A DNA stretch of 64,000 bases from Candidatus Brachybacter algidus (GCA_016711705.1 JADJSK010000007.1:134861-198860); one strand, 5' to 3'; shown: positions 8,832 to 17,696, counted from the first letter of the stretch. The notes: generated from the letters alone by a model not told the origin. Program-made: numbers and translations.

Positions 8832-9458
8832 TTAATTTTTATTCATTTCAACTACGAAAATTCCTCGCAGTTCGTTTTCCAAATATCCAGTGGCTTGATC
8901 ATTTGGATATAATTTATTGATTTTGTTTAGGGTCGCATCATTTATATCTTTGTTGGCTTTACCATGACATTGCAAACACATTTGGTTAGTAACAATCGGA
9001 TAATATCCTACCATCTTTCCATTAATCTCTGAGACAATCGGTTGCTTTTGTTCGCCGCTTCCGTTTGATTCTTTCCATTTCTTGATGTAGGCCAATTCTG
9101 CTTCATTTGCTTTGTTTGCAGGGTTTCTTGGCAGATCACTAACTCTTTTTATTTTAGCTCCCAGTACAACTGACATGCTATCGGTAATTGGGATAGCTTT
9201 TATGTTGCAGAATTCAACCGCTCCTTCTGAACCTTTTTCACTAATGGAAGAAATTAAATAGTTAGCCAGTGATGATTTAGTTTGTATGGCTAGCTGTTTA
9301 CCAACTTCTTTGTAGTTTTCACCACTTGATGTTGCAGTCTCTTCAACCTTGAAGGCATCAATTTTCGATTGTGTCGATCCGACCTTATTTTCTGTGCAAC
9401 TATCCAAGGCTATAATTCCCCCTATTACTAAAATCGAAATTATCAATATTCTATTCAT
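8832..9458 (-). CDS. DUF3365 (Tll0287-like) c-type heme lipoprotein
   Basis: 208 residues with an N-terminal signal ending in a lipobox-like LDSC (Cys21), so it is anchored in the periplasm or outer membrane. The C-terminal half contains a single c-type heme site CLQCH (about residues 159-163) preceded by 'KMVGYYPIVTNQM' and followed by the 'LYPNDQATGYLENELRGIFVVEM' tail typical of DUF3365/Tll0287-like domains. In this family the domain is a PAS-like heme sensor or electron carrier. The start overlaps the preceding stop by 4 bp (ATGA). It sits between a His-rich lipoprotein and DUF302, pointing to a redox-linked periplasmic function. Confidence 0.85.
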   Translation of the reverse strand: MNRILIISILVIGGIIALDSCTENKVGSTQSKIDAFKVEETATSSGENYKEVGKQLAIQTKSSLANYLISSISEKGSEGAVEFCNIKAIPITDSMSVVLGAKIKRVSDLPRNPANKANEAELAYIKKWKESNGSGEQKQPIVSEINGKMVGYYPIVTNQMCLQCHGKANKDINDATLNKINKLYPNDQATGYLENELRGIFVVEMNKN

Positions 9459-9910
9459 TCAAAATAAGTATTAAATGTTATAAAAGAAGATTTTATTTTT
9501 TGAAATATTTCAGCATATTTATCTAATGTTTTACATTCAGAAAACTCACTTGATAAATCTATATATGGCAACAACCACTTGTGCAATTCATCGTGTGCCT
9601 GACCCTCCATGGTGCAGTTTGATGTAAGTAATTCAATATTGTGCTCAAATTTTATGGCAAGTTCAGCATACTCCTTAGTGTTTTTTACTTCAAGAGTATT
9701 GATATCCATTTCCATGTTTCGAATATGTGTCATCATATTCGTATCTACTTTCCACTTGTTACCATTATTTAGCCAAATTGATTCTTCATTATGATGGTGC
9801 TCTGCAGTAACAATAATTTGTGATTCATTTGTCGAATGCTCATTAGCGACATTGCTGCAACCGAAAATAATTAGGCTGATTGGTATCAGGAAAATTGTCC
9901 TTATGTTCAT
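9455..9910 (-). CDS. His-rich hypothetical lipoprotein
   Basis: A 151-residue lipoprotein with lipobox IFGC (Cys18). The mature N-terminus has a histidine cluster 'TAEHHHNEESIWLNNGNKW', followed by a helical domain with scattered Met/His ('TNMMTHIRNMEMDI', 'NCTMEGQAHDELHKWLLP') that could be a small metal- or heme-binding helical bundle. I do not recognise a named family. The start overlaps the upstream stop by one base (TAATG) and its stop overlaps the next start (ATGA), so it is translationally coupled in the operon. Confidence 0.7.
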   Translation of the reverse strand: MNIRTIFLIPISLIIFGCSNVANEHSTNESQIIVTAEHHHNEESIWLNNGNKWKVDTNMMTHIRNMEMDINTLEVKNTKEYAELAIKFEHNIELLTSNCTMEGQAHDELHKWLLPYIDLSSEFSECKTLDKYAEIFQKIKSSFITFNTYFE

Positions 9911-10296
9911 TATTTTTCTTTTTTAATTGTTAGATATGCAAGAATTGTAAATATTAGTGTTACAATTATTCTGAAGATCATTGCACCGATAGTTCTAGTT
10001 TCATAAATACCACCTAAGTATATGTGAATTAATAAACCGATAAATGCTACTATTAGAATAATTATTGAAACACTTAATATAGCTGGAGTCCATTTCTGCC
10101 TTTTAATAAAGCCATATGCAGCAAAAATGTAGATAATACTGCTGATGAAATTTGACCAGACCACAAATAAAACATAATTACCTTCTTTGGCTCTTATTTC
10201 AAATAGATCAAATATCACGGAGGTACTTAGAAACAATGTAAGCAAGCCAAATGCTGCCAGAATAATTGCTAATATGAAAGGAATGTATCTTTTCAT
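9910..10296 (-). CDS. Four-helix integral membrane protein of unknown function
   Basis: 128 residues with four hydrophobic segments (about 6-28, 40-62, 70-95 and 100-122) connected by very short loops. There is no charged catalytic motif. It starts 4 bp after the T9SS beta-propeller gene and overlaps the next lipoprotein gene by one base, so it belongs to the eight-gene operon. Its role is unknown; a membrane partner for the two lipoproteins encoded downstream is plausible. Confidence 0.65.
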   Translation of the reverse strand: MKRYIPFILAIILAAFGLLTLFLSTSVIFDLFEIRAKEGNYVLFVVWSNFISSIIYIFAAYGFIKRQKWTPAILSVSIIILIVAFIGLLIHIYLGGIYETRTIGAMIFRIIVTLIFTILAYLTIKKEK

Positions 10297-10300
10297 CTCT

Positions 10301-11921
10301 TTAATTTTCTACTATTATTTTTTGGGTCACTTTTTCAGTACCAGTATTTAGGGTGACAAAATAAACACCACCATTAACCAATCCTTCCAATTTTTTTGAA
10401 TAGGTATTTTTACCTAATTTTAAATTTTTTATAGTGGCATTCTCAATAAACTTCCCTTTGACATCTTGAATAATGATTTTTATTTCAGACATTTTACTTA
10501 GGTGAAAATTTATAGTAAAATTTCCATCATTAGGATTTGGGAATACCTGCATATGTAAAGCTCCAATACTTTGCTCATTGAGTTTATCTATATCAGTTGT
10601 CCTATTTTTAATTACATAGACCTTGAAAATTTGACTATTTGCAATAGTTTGTGTACCAGTGTTGGAGAAAAAGATATTTCTTTCTGTACTGCTTATTCCA
10701 CCATAGATATATCCTACCAAGGTGCTATCAGTAGCAATATCATCCAACTTTAAAACTTCATTGTCGTAATGTGGAATATTTCTATTCAAAATAAATTCAG
10801 CACCAGCACCTAATAAAATAGGCATTTCAACCGGCAATTTATATTCGGCTAATGTCCCACTTGCATCTCTGGTGACTCTCGCAATGGTTTTTACAAAAGG
10901 TACATTATTGTCTTGAACTAATACTCCTAAATCATCATAATATTGAGCAATTCCTCCAAAAAATATTGTGCATTTCATTATTTGAAGCAGAGTACATAGG
11001 CAAAACAGCACAGTGATAATGGTTGTAATATTGTTGAAAACTATTATCTATTGTGTAACCTTGGCTATCTATCGTCACAGAATTTAAATAAGGCAGGTCA
11101 ACTATTGGTTGAAAAACGCCTGAAAACATAGTTATACCTTCCTCACCATTAGGCAAAATTTGCGGTTCTGCATTATAATCTCTTCTATGAAGATTTATAC
11201 TATCTGCATATGATGTTATATGCTTTATAGTAATTGATGAACCATTATCGAGAATAGAAAATTTTCTAATAGAATTAGTATATTCCTGCACAAATCCCGG
11301 ACCATGATTTGGCCCCATTGGGTTGTAACGGCCGATAAATTTTTGCCCGCCCATCAAATAATATTCGCTATTTATTTTCTTTAAACGACCACCTGTTACT
11401 TGAAACTTTGTATTAGTAATTTGTCTAAAATAAGGCAAAATACTATTATTAGTAATAATGGCATCGATTACAGCCGAAACCTTTATTGCTGTTAAATTGC
11501 TGTATGTAGTATGATCTCCCTTTGTTGGGCTATACCCATATCCTCCTAGGCAGTATAGAAAATCTCCTTCTTGATGAAACTCCATATTAGTAGAACTTAA
11601 TTGTTCTTGGATTGAAGTTGGCAATGAAGAAAGAGGTGCCACCCAATTTTGTTGGGTAACAGGGTCTATTACTATTAGTTGATCATTAATTCCATCCGCG
11701 CCAAAAGCAGCAAAAGGTTGTCTTTGGTGAAGCCCATCCAATCTTCCTCCGACGATGAGCCAACGACCACTGTGCTGTCCAACTGCAAAGGATTGAAGTC
11801 CATTTAATCCTGAAATAGTAAGTGGCTCTAACGCAATCTTAATTGGTGCTGATTGTCCAAAGATATTAAAGCTTGTTAATGTAATTAAAAGTAAAATACC
11901 TACTAAATATTTCTTATTCAA
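10301..11921 (-). CDS. T9SS-secreted beta-propeller protein (one frameshift)
   Basis: Two overlapping frames form one gene. The N-terminal frame (11921 to about 10965) has a signal peptide (SFNIFGQ) and kelch-like strands such as 'VGGRLDGLHQRQPFAAFGADG', 'LYCLGGYGYS' and 'YYLMGGQKFIGRYNPMG'. The other frame continues in register from 'FFGGIAQYYDDLG' to a C-terminal 'VFPNPNDGNFTINF...VKGKF...LVNGGVYFVTLNTG' T9SS type A sorting domain. The shift falls in a T-run of the coding strand near 10960-10970, where the end 'MHNIFW' should read on into 'FFGGIAQ'. A homopolymer error or a recent inactivation could explain it. The joined protein is about 540 residues, exported and cell-surface attached. 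It starts inside the tetR stop and precedes the four-helix gene by 4 bp. Confidence 0.8.
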
Positions 11922-12513
11922 ATTTATTAGATTTTATGAGTGTTAAAATAGATTGAATCATTTTTTCTCCGGCTTTAATTATATCAAATTGAAAATTAGC
12001 AATTCTCCATTTGTACATTTGAAGTCGGAAAGCCCCTATCACGATATGAACTATTTCATCTGGAAGGATTGATTTTGTAAATACATTCATTTTCTGTCCA
12101 TCCAGAATAATAGGGCTTAAATATTTAATCTTTGTACCCATTATTTTCAATATTGTATCATTGATCCGTTGGCTTTCTTCCATCAATCCATCAGAAAATG
12201 CTGCAACTACAAAGTGAGGATTCTTTTTAAAAAATGAAAACTGATTTCGAAACAGTGAAACAAATTTTTCTTCTGGCTTCTGAATAATGGATAATCCGTT
12301 TGAAAAGCGCTCATCCATATTTGTAGCTAGATATTCCAAGAGGGCAATAACTATTTCTTCCTTATTGGGATAATGCCTATAAAGAGCACTTTCTGAAAAT
12401 TGCATCTCCTTAGCCAGATTTTTAGTTGTTAAACCTCCTACACCTGATGTGGTAAGTATTTTACCTGCTGCTTCAATAATCTCGAGTTGTCTTATAGAAA
12501 TTTCTGTGCTCAT
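11914..12513 (-). CDS. TetR/AcrR family transcriptional regulator
   Basis: A 199-residue one-component repressor. The N-terminal helix-turn-helix (about residues 8-55) reads 'IIEAAGKILTTSGVGGLTTKNLAKEMQFSESALYRHYPNKEEI', the standard TetR_N signature including 'ALYRHYPNKEE'. The C-terminal helical domain is ligand binding with no recognisable specificity. It is the second gene of the operon, 12 bp after the membrane gene, and its stop overlaps the beta-propeller start by 8 bp. A perfect 9-bp inverted repeat ahead of the first gene (12951-12970) is its likely operator, implying autorepression of the whole operon. Confidence 0.92.
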   Translation of the reverse strand: MSTEISIRQLEIIEAAGKILTTSGVGGLTTKNLAKEMQFSESALYRHYPNKEEIVIALLEYLATNMDERFSNGLSIIQKPEEKFVSLFRNQFSFFKKNPHFVVAAFSDGLMEESQRINDTILKIMGTKIKYLSPIILDGQKMNVFTKSILPDEIVHIVIGAFRLQMYKWRIANFQFDIIKAGEKMIQSILTLIKSNKFE

Positions 12514-12525
12514 GTATATAAAATA

Positions 12526-12933
12526 TTAATTTAAAGATTTAATTCTGAAAAAAGCAAATCCCAACCATACCACGGAAACCGTCATTGATATTGCTCCAAT
12601 TAAAACCAAAGCAGGAGGCAAACCGAAATACACTTCTGTCAAAATACCTATTGGCATAAGAAGTCCGGTAAGCGCTGACCAGGAAATTGCTTTTACATGG
12701 TCGAGTTTGTCTCTGAAATGTATAAGCAAATAACCTATTAGAATATTAAGAAAAGCAAATAGATTTCCATGCACGTGTGCTAGCCGTGTCTCAAAATGCT
12801 TGCCTATAGAATATGAATTTATCCATTCTTCCTTGCCTGGCGCAAAATCCCTTAAGTAAATTAGTAAAAAGCCGTAAGCCATAAAGAAGCCCATTGTCAG
12901 AAAGCCAATTGCGATGTTATTTTTACCATTCAT
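12526..12933 (-). CDS. Small histidine-containing membrane protein, first gene of TetR operon
   Basis: 135 residues and four predicted membrane helices. Helix 2 and its approach contain 'HFETRLAHVHGNLFAFLNILIGYLLIHF': three or four histidines at the membrane face, reminiscent of heme or quinone sites in small cytochrome-like membrane proteins. I do not recognise a named family. The ATG at 12933 is 17 bp from the TetR operator-like palindrome, so this is the leader gene and the most directly regulated one. The histidines together with the downstream heme lipoprotein suggest an electron-transfer role; that is inference. Confidence 0.7.
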   Translation of the reverse strand: MNGKNNIAIGFLTMGFFMAYGFLLIYLRDFAPGKEEWINSYSIGKHFETRLAHVHGNLFAFLNILIGYLLIHFRDKLDHVKAISWSALTGLLMPIGILTEVYFGLPPALVLIGAISMTVSVVWLGFAFFRIKSLN

Positions 12934-12950
12934 TTCAATAATTTTATAAA

Positions 12951-12970
12951 GTTAGTGAACATTCACTAAC
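12951..12970. promoter_or_regulatory. TetR-type operator palindrome
   Basis: GTTAGTGAA-CA-TTCACTAAC: a perfect 9-bp inverted repeat with a 2-bp centre, 17 bp upstream of the first ATG of the operon encoding a TetR regulator. Its length, symmetry and position match TetR-family operators. No comparable palindrome precedes the internal genes. Confidence 0.82.
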
Positions 12971-13068
12971 CAATACAATGCTATAATGACCAATTATGTT
13001 CCCCTATGGTAAAAATAATTTTAAATAGGGCGATAGACATTCTGAATCAAGAAAGGTAATAACTATTA

Positions 13069-13320
13069 ACTCAAGTTTCGGTTGTCAAATTTTCTTTTTT
13101 GAAAGACAAATTTAAATTTAAATAAAATGTTAGATGTTAGAAGCTTGTCCGACAAAGCTATAGCGAAGGCGGGGTAGATTTTAGTCCCGCAACTGCGGGA
13201 TCCATCAATCACATGGATATTTTTTCTACTAAACTTATTAAAGAAAAAATATGAATCAATTGACTAAGCTCCATCTAACATCAGCCATCTACCTTTGTTT
13301 CTTAACTGCCGAAACTTGAG
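13069..13320. mobile_element. MITE-like fold-back element, copy B
   Basis: Same orientation as copy A. The ends are ACTCAAGTTTCGG and CCGAAACTTGAG (the last T is lost). The left arm has an AT-rich segment, ATGTTAGATGTTAGAAGCTTG and GGCGGGG, then a short inserted hairpin TCCCGCAACTGCGGGA. The centre is the ATATTTTTTCT / AGAAAAAATAT palindrome. The right arm lacks about 29 bp present in copies A and C. Flanks CTATTA and CTTTTA agree at 5 of 6 positions. It sits between the TetR operon promoter and the hydrolase stop (4 bp away). Confidence 0.8.
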
Positions 13321-13323
13321 CTT

Positions 13324-14139
13324 TTAATATCTATTGAAAGGTTTTAGAAAGAACTCATTCACCTTTCTACAAAATTCATCCGTATGCTCTATGAGCGTGC
13401 CATGTCCTGAATTAGGCAATATCCATAAATAAGCATTGATGATATTTTGATATATTTTAATCGTATGTTCGAGATTTATAAGATCATGATCTCCGCTAAT
13501 AATCAGTGAAGGGCAATAAATATTGTGTAAGGCAGATAAAAGAACATTGGGTTGATCCCAGTCCAACATAAATAATTTCCAATCATTTTTTTCTTTTGCA
13601 GTCGTCCATATTTTTGATTGGTTGTCATCATAATACTTTTTTTCCTCTTTCCAAAGTGAAGGTAGAATTGCAGTGGAATCTGGCCAAATATTTGCTCCTG
13701 TCGAAGCAAACTTTATAACTTTCGAAGGATGTCTCATCGCAAGCAACAAAGCAATTATTCCGCCATCGCTCCATCCAATTACATAAGCAGAATCTATGTG
13801 CATCTGGTCCAGTAATGCCGCCTCATCGTCAGCCATCATCTCAAAGCTTAAAGAATCTGAAATGTCAGTCGTTTTACCTTGAGCCCGACTATCTACTGCA
13901 ATCACTTTATATAGTTGAGAAAAATAGGGTATAATACCTGCCATAGAATTGATACTTCCACCATTTCCATGAATCAATAATAATGGTTTACCGCTTCCAT
14001 ATTGTTCGGTATAGAAATTTACACCCCTAACATTGTAATATTTACCCAGACTTTTGTTATTGCCGTATTCAACTATATCTTGGCAATATGTTGAATTGGA
14101 TTGTAGAATAAAAGCAATAAAAATTAATAATTTATACAT
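13324..14139 (-). CDS. Secreted alpha/beta hydrolase
   Basis: 271 residues with a signal peptide (FIAFILQSNSTYCQ). The alpha/beta hydrolase fold is shown by 'KPLLLIHGNGGSINSM' (oxyanion HGNGG), 'VIAVDSRAQGKT', the nucleophile elbow GWSDGG, the acid in 'LIISGDHDLIN' and the histidine in 'LPNSGHGTLIE'. All catalytic elements are present, so an active periplasmic esterase- or lipase-like enzyme is expected; the substrate cannot be named. It stands alone, with fold-back copy B abutting its stop. Confidence 0.85.
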   Translation of the reverse strand: MYKLLIFIAFILQSNSTYCQDIVEYGNNKSLGKYYNVRGVNFYTEQYGSGKPLLLIHGNGGSINSMAGIIPYFSQLYKVIAVDSRAQGKTTDISDSLSFEMMADDEAALLDQMHIDSAYVIGWSDGGIIALLLAMRHPSKVIKFASTGANIWPDSTAILPSLWKEEKKYYDDNQSKIWTTAKEKNDWKLFMLDWDQPNVLLSALHNIYCPSLIISGDHDLINLEHTIKIYQNIINAYLWILPNSGHGTLIEHTDEFCRKVNEFFLKPFNRY

Positions 14140-14204
14140 TACTATTTAATTTCAATAACAGCTAAAAGTTAAAATTACTTATATATAGAATCAAATTAAA
14201 AATA

Positions 14205-15060
14205 TTATTTCTCACCATAAATTAAAAGCGCACTTCCATCCAATATCACATTCCCATCCGGATATTTTTCATTTATCGTTTTGTAAACATCTTTTTTGAT
14301 TCTTTCTTTCATCGCATTATCAGCTTTGCTGAGGGCTGCAACGATAGGAGCTGCTATTTCATTCATCATTTCCCAATATATTTCGGCCGTTCCGCATTTT
14401 AATTGACATGTTATTTCGTTTTCAATAATATTTTTAAAACCTGTCTGAGCAAATATACTTGTCATTAAACCACTTTTGCTACAACGAAATATTCCCGGAG
14501 ATTCAGGAGCTGGAGCGGATAATTGCATATGCTTACTAATTGTTTCGCTAATGGCAGTAGCCCAGAAATTCTTCTCGGCTGAACTCCAAACTGTGGTCGC
14601 AAATTTTCCTCCTGGTTTTAATACGCGAAGTATTTCTTTAGCAGCTAATAGCATGTCGGGAAAGAACATAAATCCCATCCTACAGCTAATTGCATCAAAA
14701 GTGTCATTAGCAAAAGGAAGTTCGCAGACATCACATGCCCGAAATTCAACATTACTTATTTCTTTTCTTATAGCATTTTCTCTGGCAATATTGAGCATCT
14801 CATCTGAAAGGTCAGTAATTATTACTTTCCCTTCTATAAGCATAGAAGCAATACTAAAACCAAGTTCGCCAGTTCCGGCTGCGATATCTAAAATAAGCTG
14901 TGAACCAGCAGGTTTTAATAAATTAACAATTCCGTCAGCAGCTGGTTTCATGTGATCGTGGAGCTCCAAATCCCACTTTTTCCATCCTGGAGAAAATTTA
15001 TCCCAGGAAGCTTTTTGATTTTCCCTAATATCTTTAAAATGTTGTTCCAGGATTTTTCAT
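14205..15060 (-). CDS. Class I SAM-dependent methyltransferase (start disturbed)
   Basis: The Rossmann-type methyltransferase core is clear: motif I 'LILDIAAGTGELGFSIA', 'IITDLSDEMLNIAREN', 'FRACDVCELPFANDTFDAISCRMGFMFFPD' and 'EILRVLKPGGKFATTVW', as in UbiE/COQ5-like enzymes. The frame starting at a TTG (14969) lacks the usual N-terminus, but the same frame stays open upstream and encodes 'ILEQHFKDIRENQKASWDKF', a typical lead-in. An ATG at 15060 is one base out of frame with it (AAAAA run). I therefore place the start at 15060 with a single-base A-run error, or the true start is non-ATG. The substrate is unknown. Confidence 0.8.
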
Positions 15061-15215
15061 TAATAATTGTACGCCATAGTTAAAGATAACGGTTTATATA
15101 AGTTTTTAGTTATCATTTAATTAAATATAATTTGTCAAAATAGCTTTAATTTAAAACAAAAGTTGTTATAAATACTTGCAGCTCGCCGAATTTATTTTCA
15201 AAATGTTAAATTTTT

Positions 15216-15382
15216 TCCCCCCCTAAATAAAACCCCCCCCCCACCCAAACACGGGGGCCCCTCAAAGGCCCCGGGTGATACCCGGGCGAGGGAGGGGGGG
15301 CCCCGGACCGGGGGGGGGCCCCACCAAAAATGAAGAAAATAAATAATTAAAACTCCAACCCGAAAGGCCCCCCAGGGGGGTT
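15216..15382. other. GC-homopolymer low-complexity block (probable artefact)
   Basis: Embedded in about 30-35% GC DNA is a 167-bp stretch of C-runs and G-runs (up to 10 bases), including quasi-palindromes such as CCCCGGGTGATACCCGGG. Nothing coding spans it. The rest of 15061-15464 is AT-rich with no gene. I read the block as a consensus or assembly artefact. Confidence 0.6.
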
Positions 15383-15464
15383 ATTTAACAAATTATCCGA
15401 TCCAAAAATTCCAATAAGTCAATTATAAAAACTGTTGATAAAGTACCTATAGAATTGATCGAAT

Positions 15465-16163
15465 TCAACAGATCAGCAACAAACGTGTTTCACCAGCCTT
15501 TTCCTTTGGTGCACGGTGAAGACATGGAGGAACTTGACTTTCGGGGTGATCAACCGCCAATCTCCATAAATGGCCGAGACCTAAGCTGATAGGATGTGCA
15601 TCTGGCTTAATCTGATAATGTAGATCAAAAAAGTGATCAATTAAAAATGACTCAAAACCTTCTGCTGCATCATGATATAATTTTTTTAATTCATCACGAA
15701 TCTCCGGAACAAGTATTTTTTGGATGGCTTGTGAATTTGGCACTATTTCACTCGCTTCACCGTAGTACGTGCATAAAAAAGTGTCGGATGGCACAGGAGA
15801 GCGATCTACATGAAAAGAATAGACATCAGTCGGAAAAATTGGGTTGGCATCATCCCTATCATAACATCTGATGAGATTAAGTATTGGTGCGGCACCATGA
15901 GCTTTTAATAATTTTAAATCGTTTAATAAAATATCGCGTGCAAGTTGCCCATGTTCACTCAAATGAAGATCACGAAGTTCTTCTTCCGCCAGTTCGGCAA
16001 TATTTTCATTTAATTCAACCTTTTCTATGATCTCAGCAAAATCACCTACAAGATTGCGAGTCCAACAAATGGCATTAATATCTCCATGAAATGATGTAGA
16101 TACTAGATCGCTAAAGTTTGTGACATATTGAATTTGATTCAAAGGATGTGATAAATCTTGCAT
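15465..16163 (-). CDS. DUF1826-like protein
   Basis: A 232-residue cytosolic protein. Features that recall DUF1826: 'YSFHVDRSPVPSDTFLCTYYGEASEIVPNSQ' (the family's 'HvD...RlLcTYrG..TEwlp') and a terminal 'PPCLHRAPKEKAGETRLLLIC' ('HRSP....eRRlLL.id'). The His/Asp pair and distal His suggest a metal-binding double-stranded beta-helix, like 2-oxoglutarate oxygenases, but this is inference. The ATG at 16163 gives a complete protein. It is monocistronic, 59 bp downstream of a hydrolase gene on the same strand. Confidence 0.65.
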   Translation of the reverse strand: MQDLSHPLNQIQYVTNFSDLVSTSFHGDINAICWTRNLVGDFAEIIEKVELNENIAELAEEELRDLHLSEHGQLARDILLNDLKLLKAHGAAPILNLIRCYDRDDANPIFPTDVYSFHVDRSPVPSDTFLCTYYGEASEIVPNSQAIQKILVPEIRDELKKLYHDAAEGFESFLIDHFFDLHYQIKPDAHPISLGLGHLWRLAVDHPESQVPPCLHRAPKEKAGETRLLLIC

Positions 16164-16222
16164 TTTTTATAATATAAAATTATTCCTTTAATTATAATCA
16201 ATTTAGAATAAAGGAAAATGTT

Positions 16223-17086
16223 TTATTGGTCAAGAAAGGAAATAAGTTTATTCATCAATGAAACTCTCTTGTTTGTAAACCCGTGGTCAGTTTTCCAAAT
16301 TTGATAGTCAAAATATGGAAGATGCATTTCTTTAAATGAATCGGCGACTTCAATATTTCCTGTATGTTCGTCTAACATGATTATTTCTTTTTTGCTTAAC
16401 GACTTTGCATCAGTTGCCAATTTGTAATATGAAAGTTCTATAAATGCAGGAAGGAATATTTCCAAATTGTTCGAGTTAAGAACAAAATAATTTGAAAAAA
16501 TATCTGGATTATTAGCTGCTTCTATTAATTTTTTTTCATCAGGAATGGTTTTTAAATCTCCATATATATTCCAAGTTGACAATGCAAAACCTTTTTTTAT
16601 TTGAGGTAATTGTTCCAAAGATTTAAGGCAAACCCATCCGCCCATGCTATGCCCAAACAAAACAATATTGGAAGTGTCGATTTTTAAAGAATCCTGATAT
16701 TTATTGCAATAAGTAACTACATTAACTGCATCTTCAACACAATTTTTGAAACTAAATTTCCCTTGGCTACCCCATGCACCTCGATAATTAAAATATATAA
16801 CATTCCATCCGTGTGCTCTAACGACTTGGGCAAGATCAAGATTTTTCTCATTCCCCGGAAAGCCATGCAACAAAATTAAGGTAGGGTGTTTTTCATTTCC
16901 GTTAGGCTTATAAATCATACCTGCCAATAGCACACTAGCTGAAGGGATGAATAATTCCGATGTACCTGCAGGATAATCATTGTCCCAAACCAAATCCTTT
17001 AATACAAGGCTATCCGATTGTGCAAAAATACTCATGTCGGCACAAAAAATTATGATAAAAAAGCTCAATAATTTTAATATGTTCAT
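16223..17086 (-). CDS. Secreted alpha/beta hydrolase (dienelactone-hydrolase-like)
   Basis: 287 residues with a signal peptide (SFFIIIFCADMSIFAQ). The core shows 'HPTLILLHGFPGNEKNLD' (oxyanion loop HGFPG), 'NVIYFNYRGAWGSQG', nucleophile GHSMGG, and a terminal 'IWKTDHGFTNKR' histidine. The acid is probably the Asp of 'IIMLDEHTGNIEV'. Length and motifs fit peptidase S9/S15-like or DLH-like acyl hydrolases. It is periplasmic and its substrate is unknown. It is separate from the other hydrolase at 13.3 kb (little similarity outside motifs). Confidence 0.85.
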   Translation of the reverse strand: MNILKLLSFFIIIFCADMSIFAQSDSLVLKDLVWDNDYPAGTSELFIPSASVLLAGMIYKPNGNEKHPTLILLHGFPGNEKNLDLAQVVRAHGWNVIYFNYRGAWGSQGKFSFKNCVEDAVNVVTYCNKYQDSLKIDTSNIVLFGHSMGGWVCLKSLEQLPQIKKGFALSTWNIYGDLKTIPDEKKLIEAANNPDIFSNYFVLNSNNLEIFLPAFIELSYYKLATDAKSLSKKEIIMLDEHTGNIEVADSFKEMHLPYFDYQIWKTDHGFTNKRVSLMNKLISFLDQ

Positions 17087-17371
17087 ATTTATCGTTTAAA
17101 TATTTCTATAAAGGCTTAATAATTTTAAACACACAGTCTCATATGCATGAGCTTTTGCGTTTTAAAGTTAAAAGTACAAAACTCCTTTGGTTGCTTTACA
17201 AGAAATTTTAAGGTAGGGACTGACGATATTATTTAATTGATACTGTGTGAGCTTCTAATCTTTCCCGCAATGACAAAAAATATGATTCTAATAATTTTAA
17301 ACAATAGCTGTATTTCATCCTATTTGACAAGTATAGAATAAGAATCTAGCAAAATACCTCAAATAAGTTTA
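17087..17371. other. AT-rich intergenic segment
   Basis: No reading frame of substance. It leads into fold-back copy C at 17372; together with that element the gene-free interval runs to 17696. I see no convincing terminator hairpin outside the element. Confidence 0.4.
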
Positions 17372-17642
17372 CTCAAGTTTCGGCAGTTAAGAAACAAAGG
17401 TAGATGGCTGATGTTAGATGTTAGATGCTTGCCCGAGTAGCCAAAGTGACGGCGGGGAGCTTAGTCAATTGATTCATATTTTTTCTTTAATAAGTTTAAT
17501 AGAAAAAATATCCATGTGATTGATGGAAAGCCATCTAAAATCTACCCCTCCTTGTTCGGCGGACAAGCTTCTAACATCTAACATTTTATTTAAATTTAAA
17601 TTTGTCTTTCAAAAAAGAAAATTTGACTACCGAAACTTGAGT
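17372..17642. mobile_element. MITE-like fold-back element, copy C
   Basis: Opposite orientation to A and B. Perfect 13-bp ends: ACTCAAGTTTCGG and CCGAAACTTGAGT. It is flanked on both sides by AAGTTT, an exact 6-bp direct repeat immediately outside the ends, the clearest target-site duplication of the set. The arms carry GATGTTAGATGTTAGATGCTTG and GACGGCGGGGAG on one side and their mates on the other, converging on TTTTTTCTTTAATAAG. The position occupied by TCCCGCAnnTGCGGGA in copies B and D is here a different short hairpin (GGAAAGCC). Confidence 0.85.
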
Positions 17643-17696
17643 AAGTTTATTTATTTTAATGAATTAATTTATTATACAAACAACAACTTACTTTAC

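Noticed and set aside
14476..14955. A 159-codon plus-strand frame opposite the methyltransferase
   Set aside because: The minus strand encodes all methyltransferase motifs; the plus frame has no family resemblance and is a shadow.
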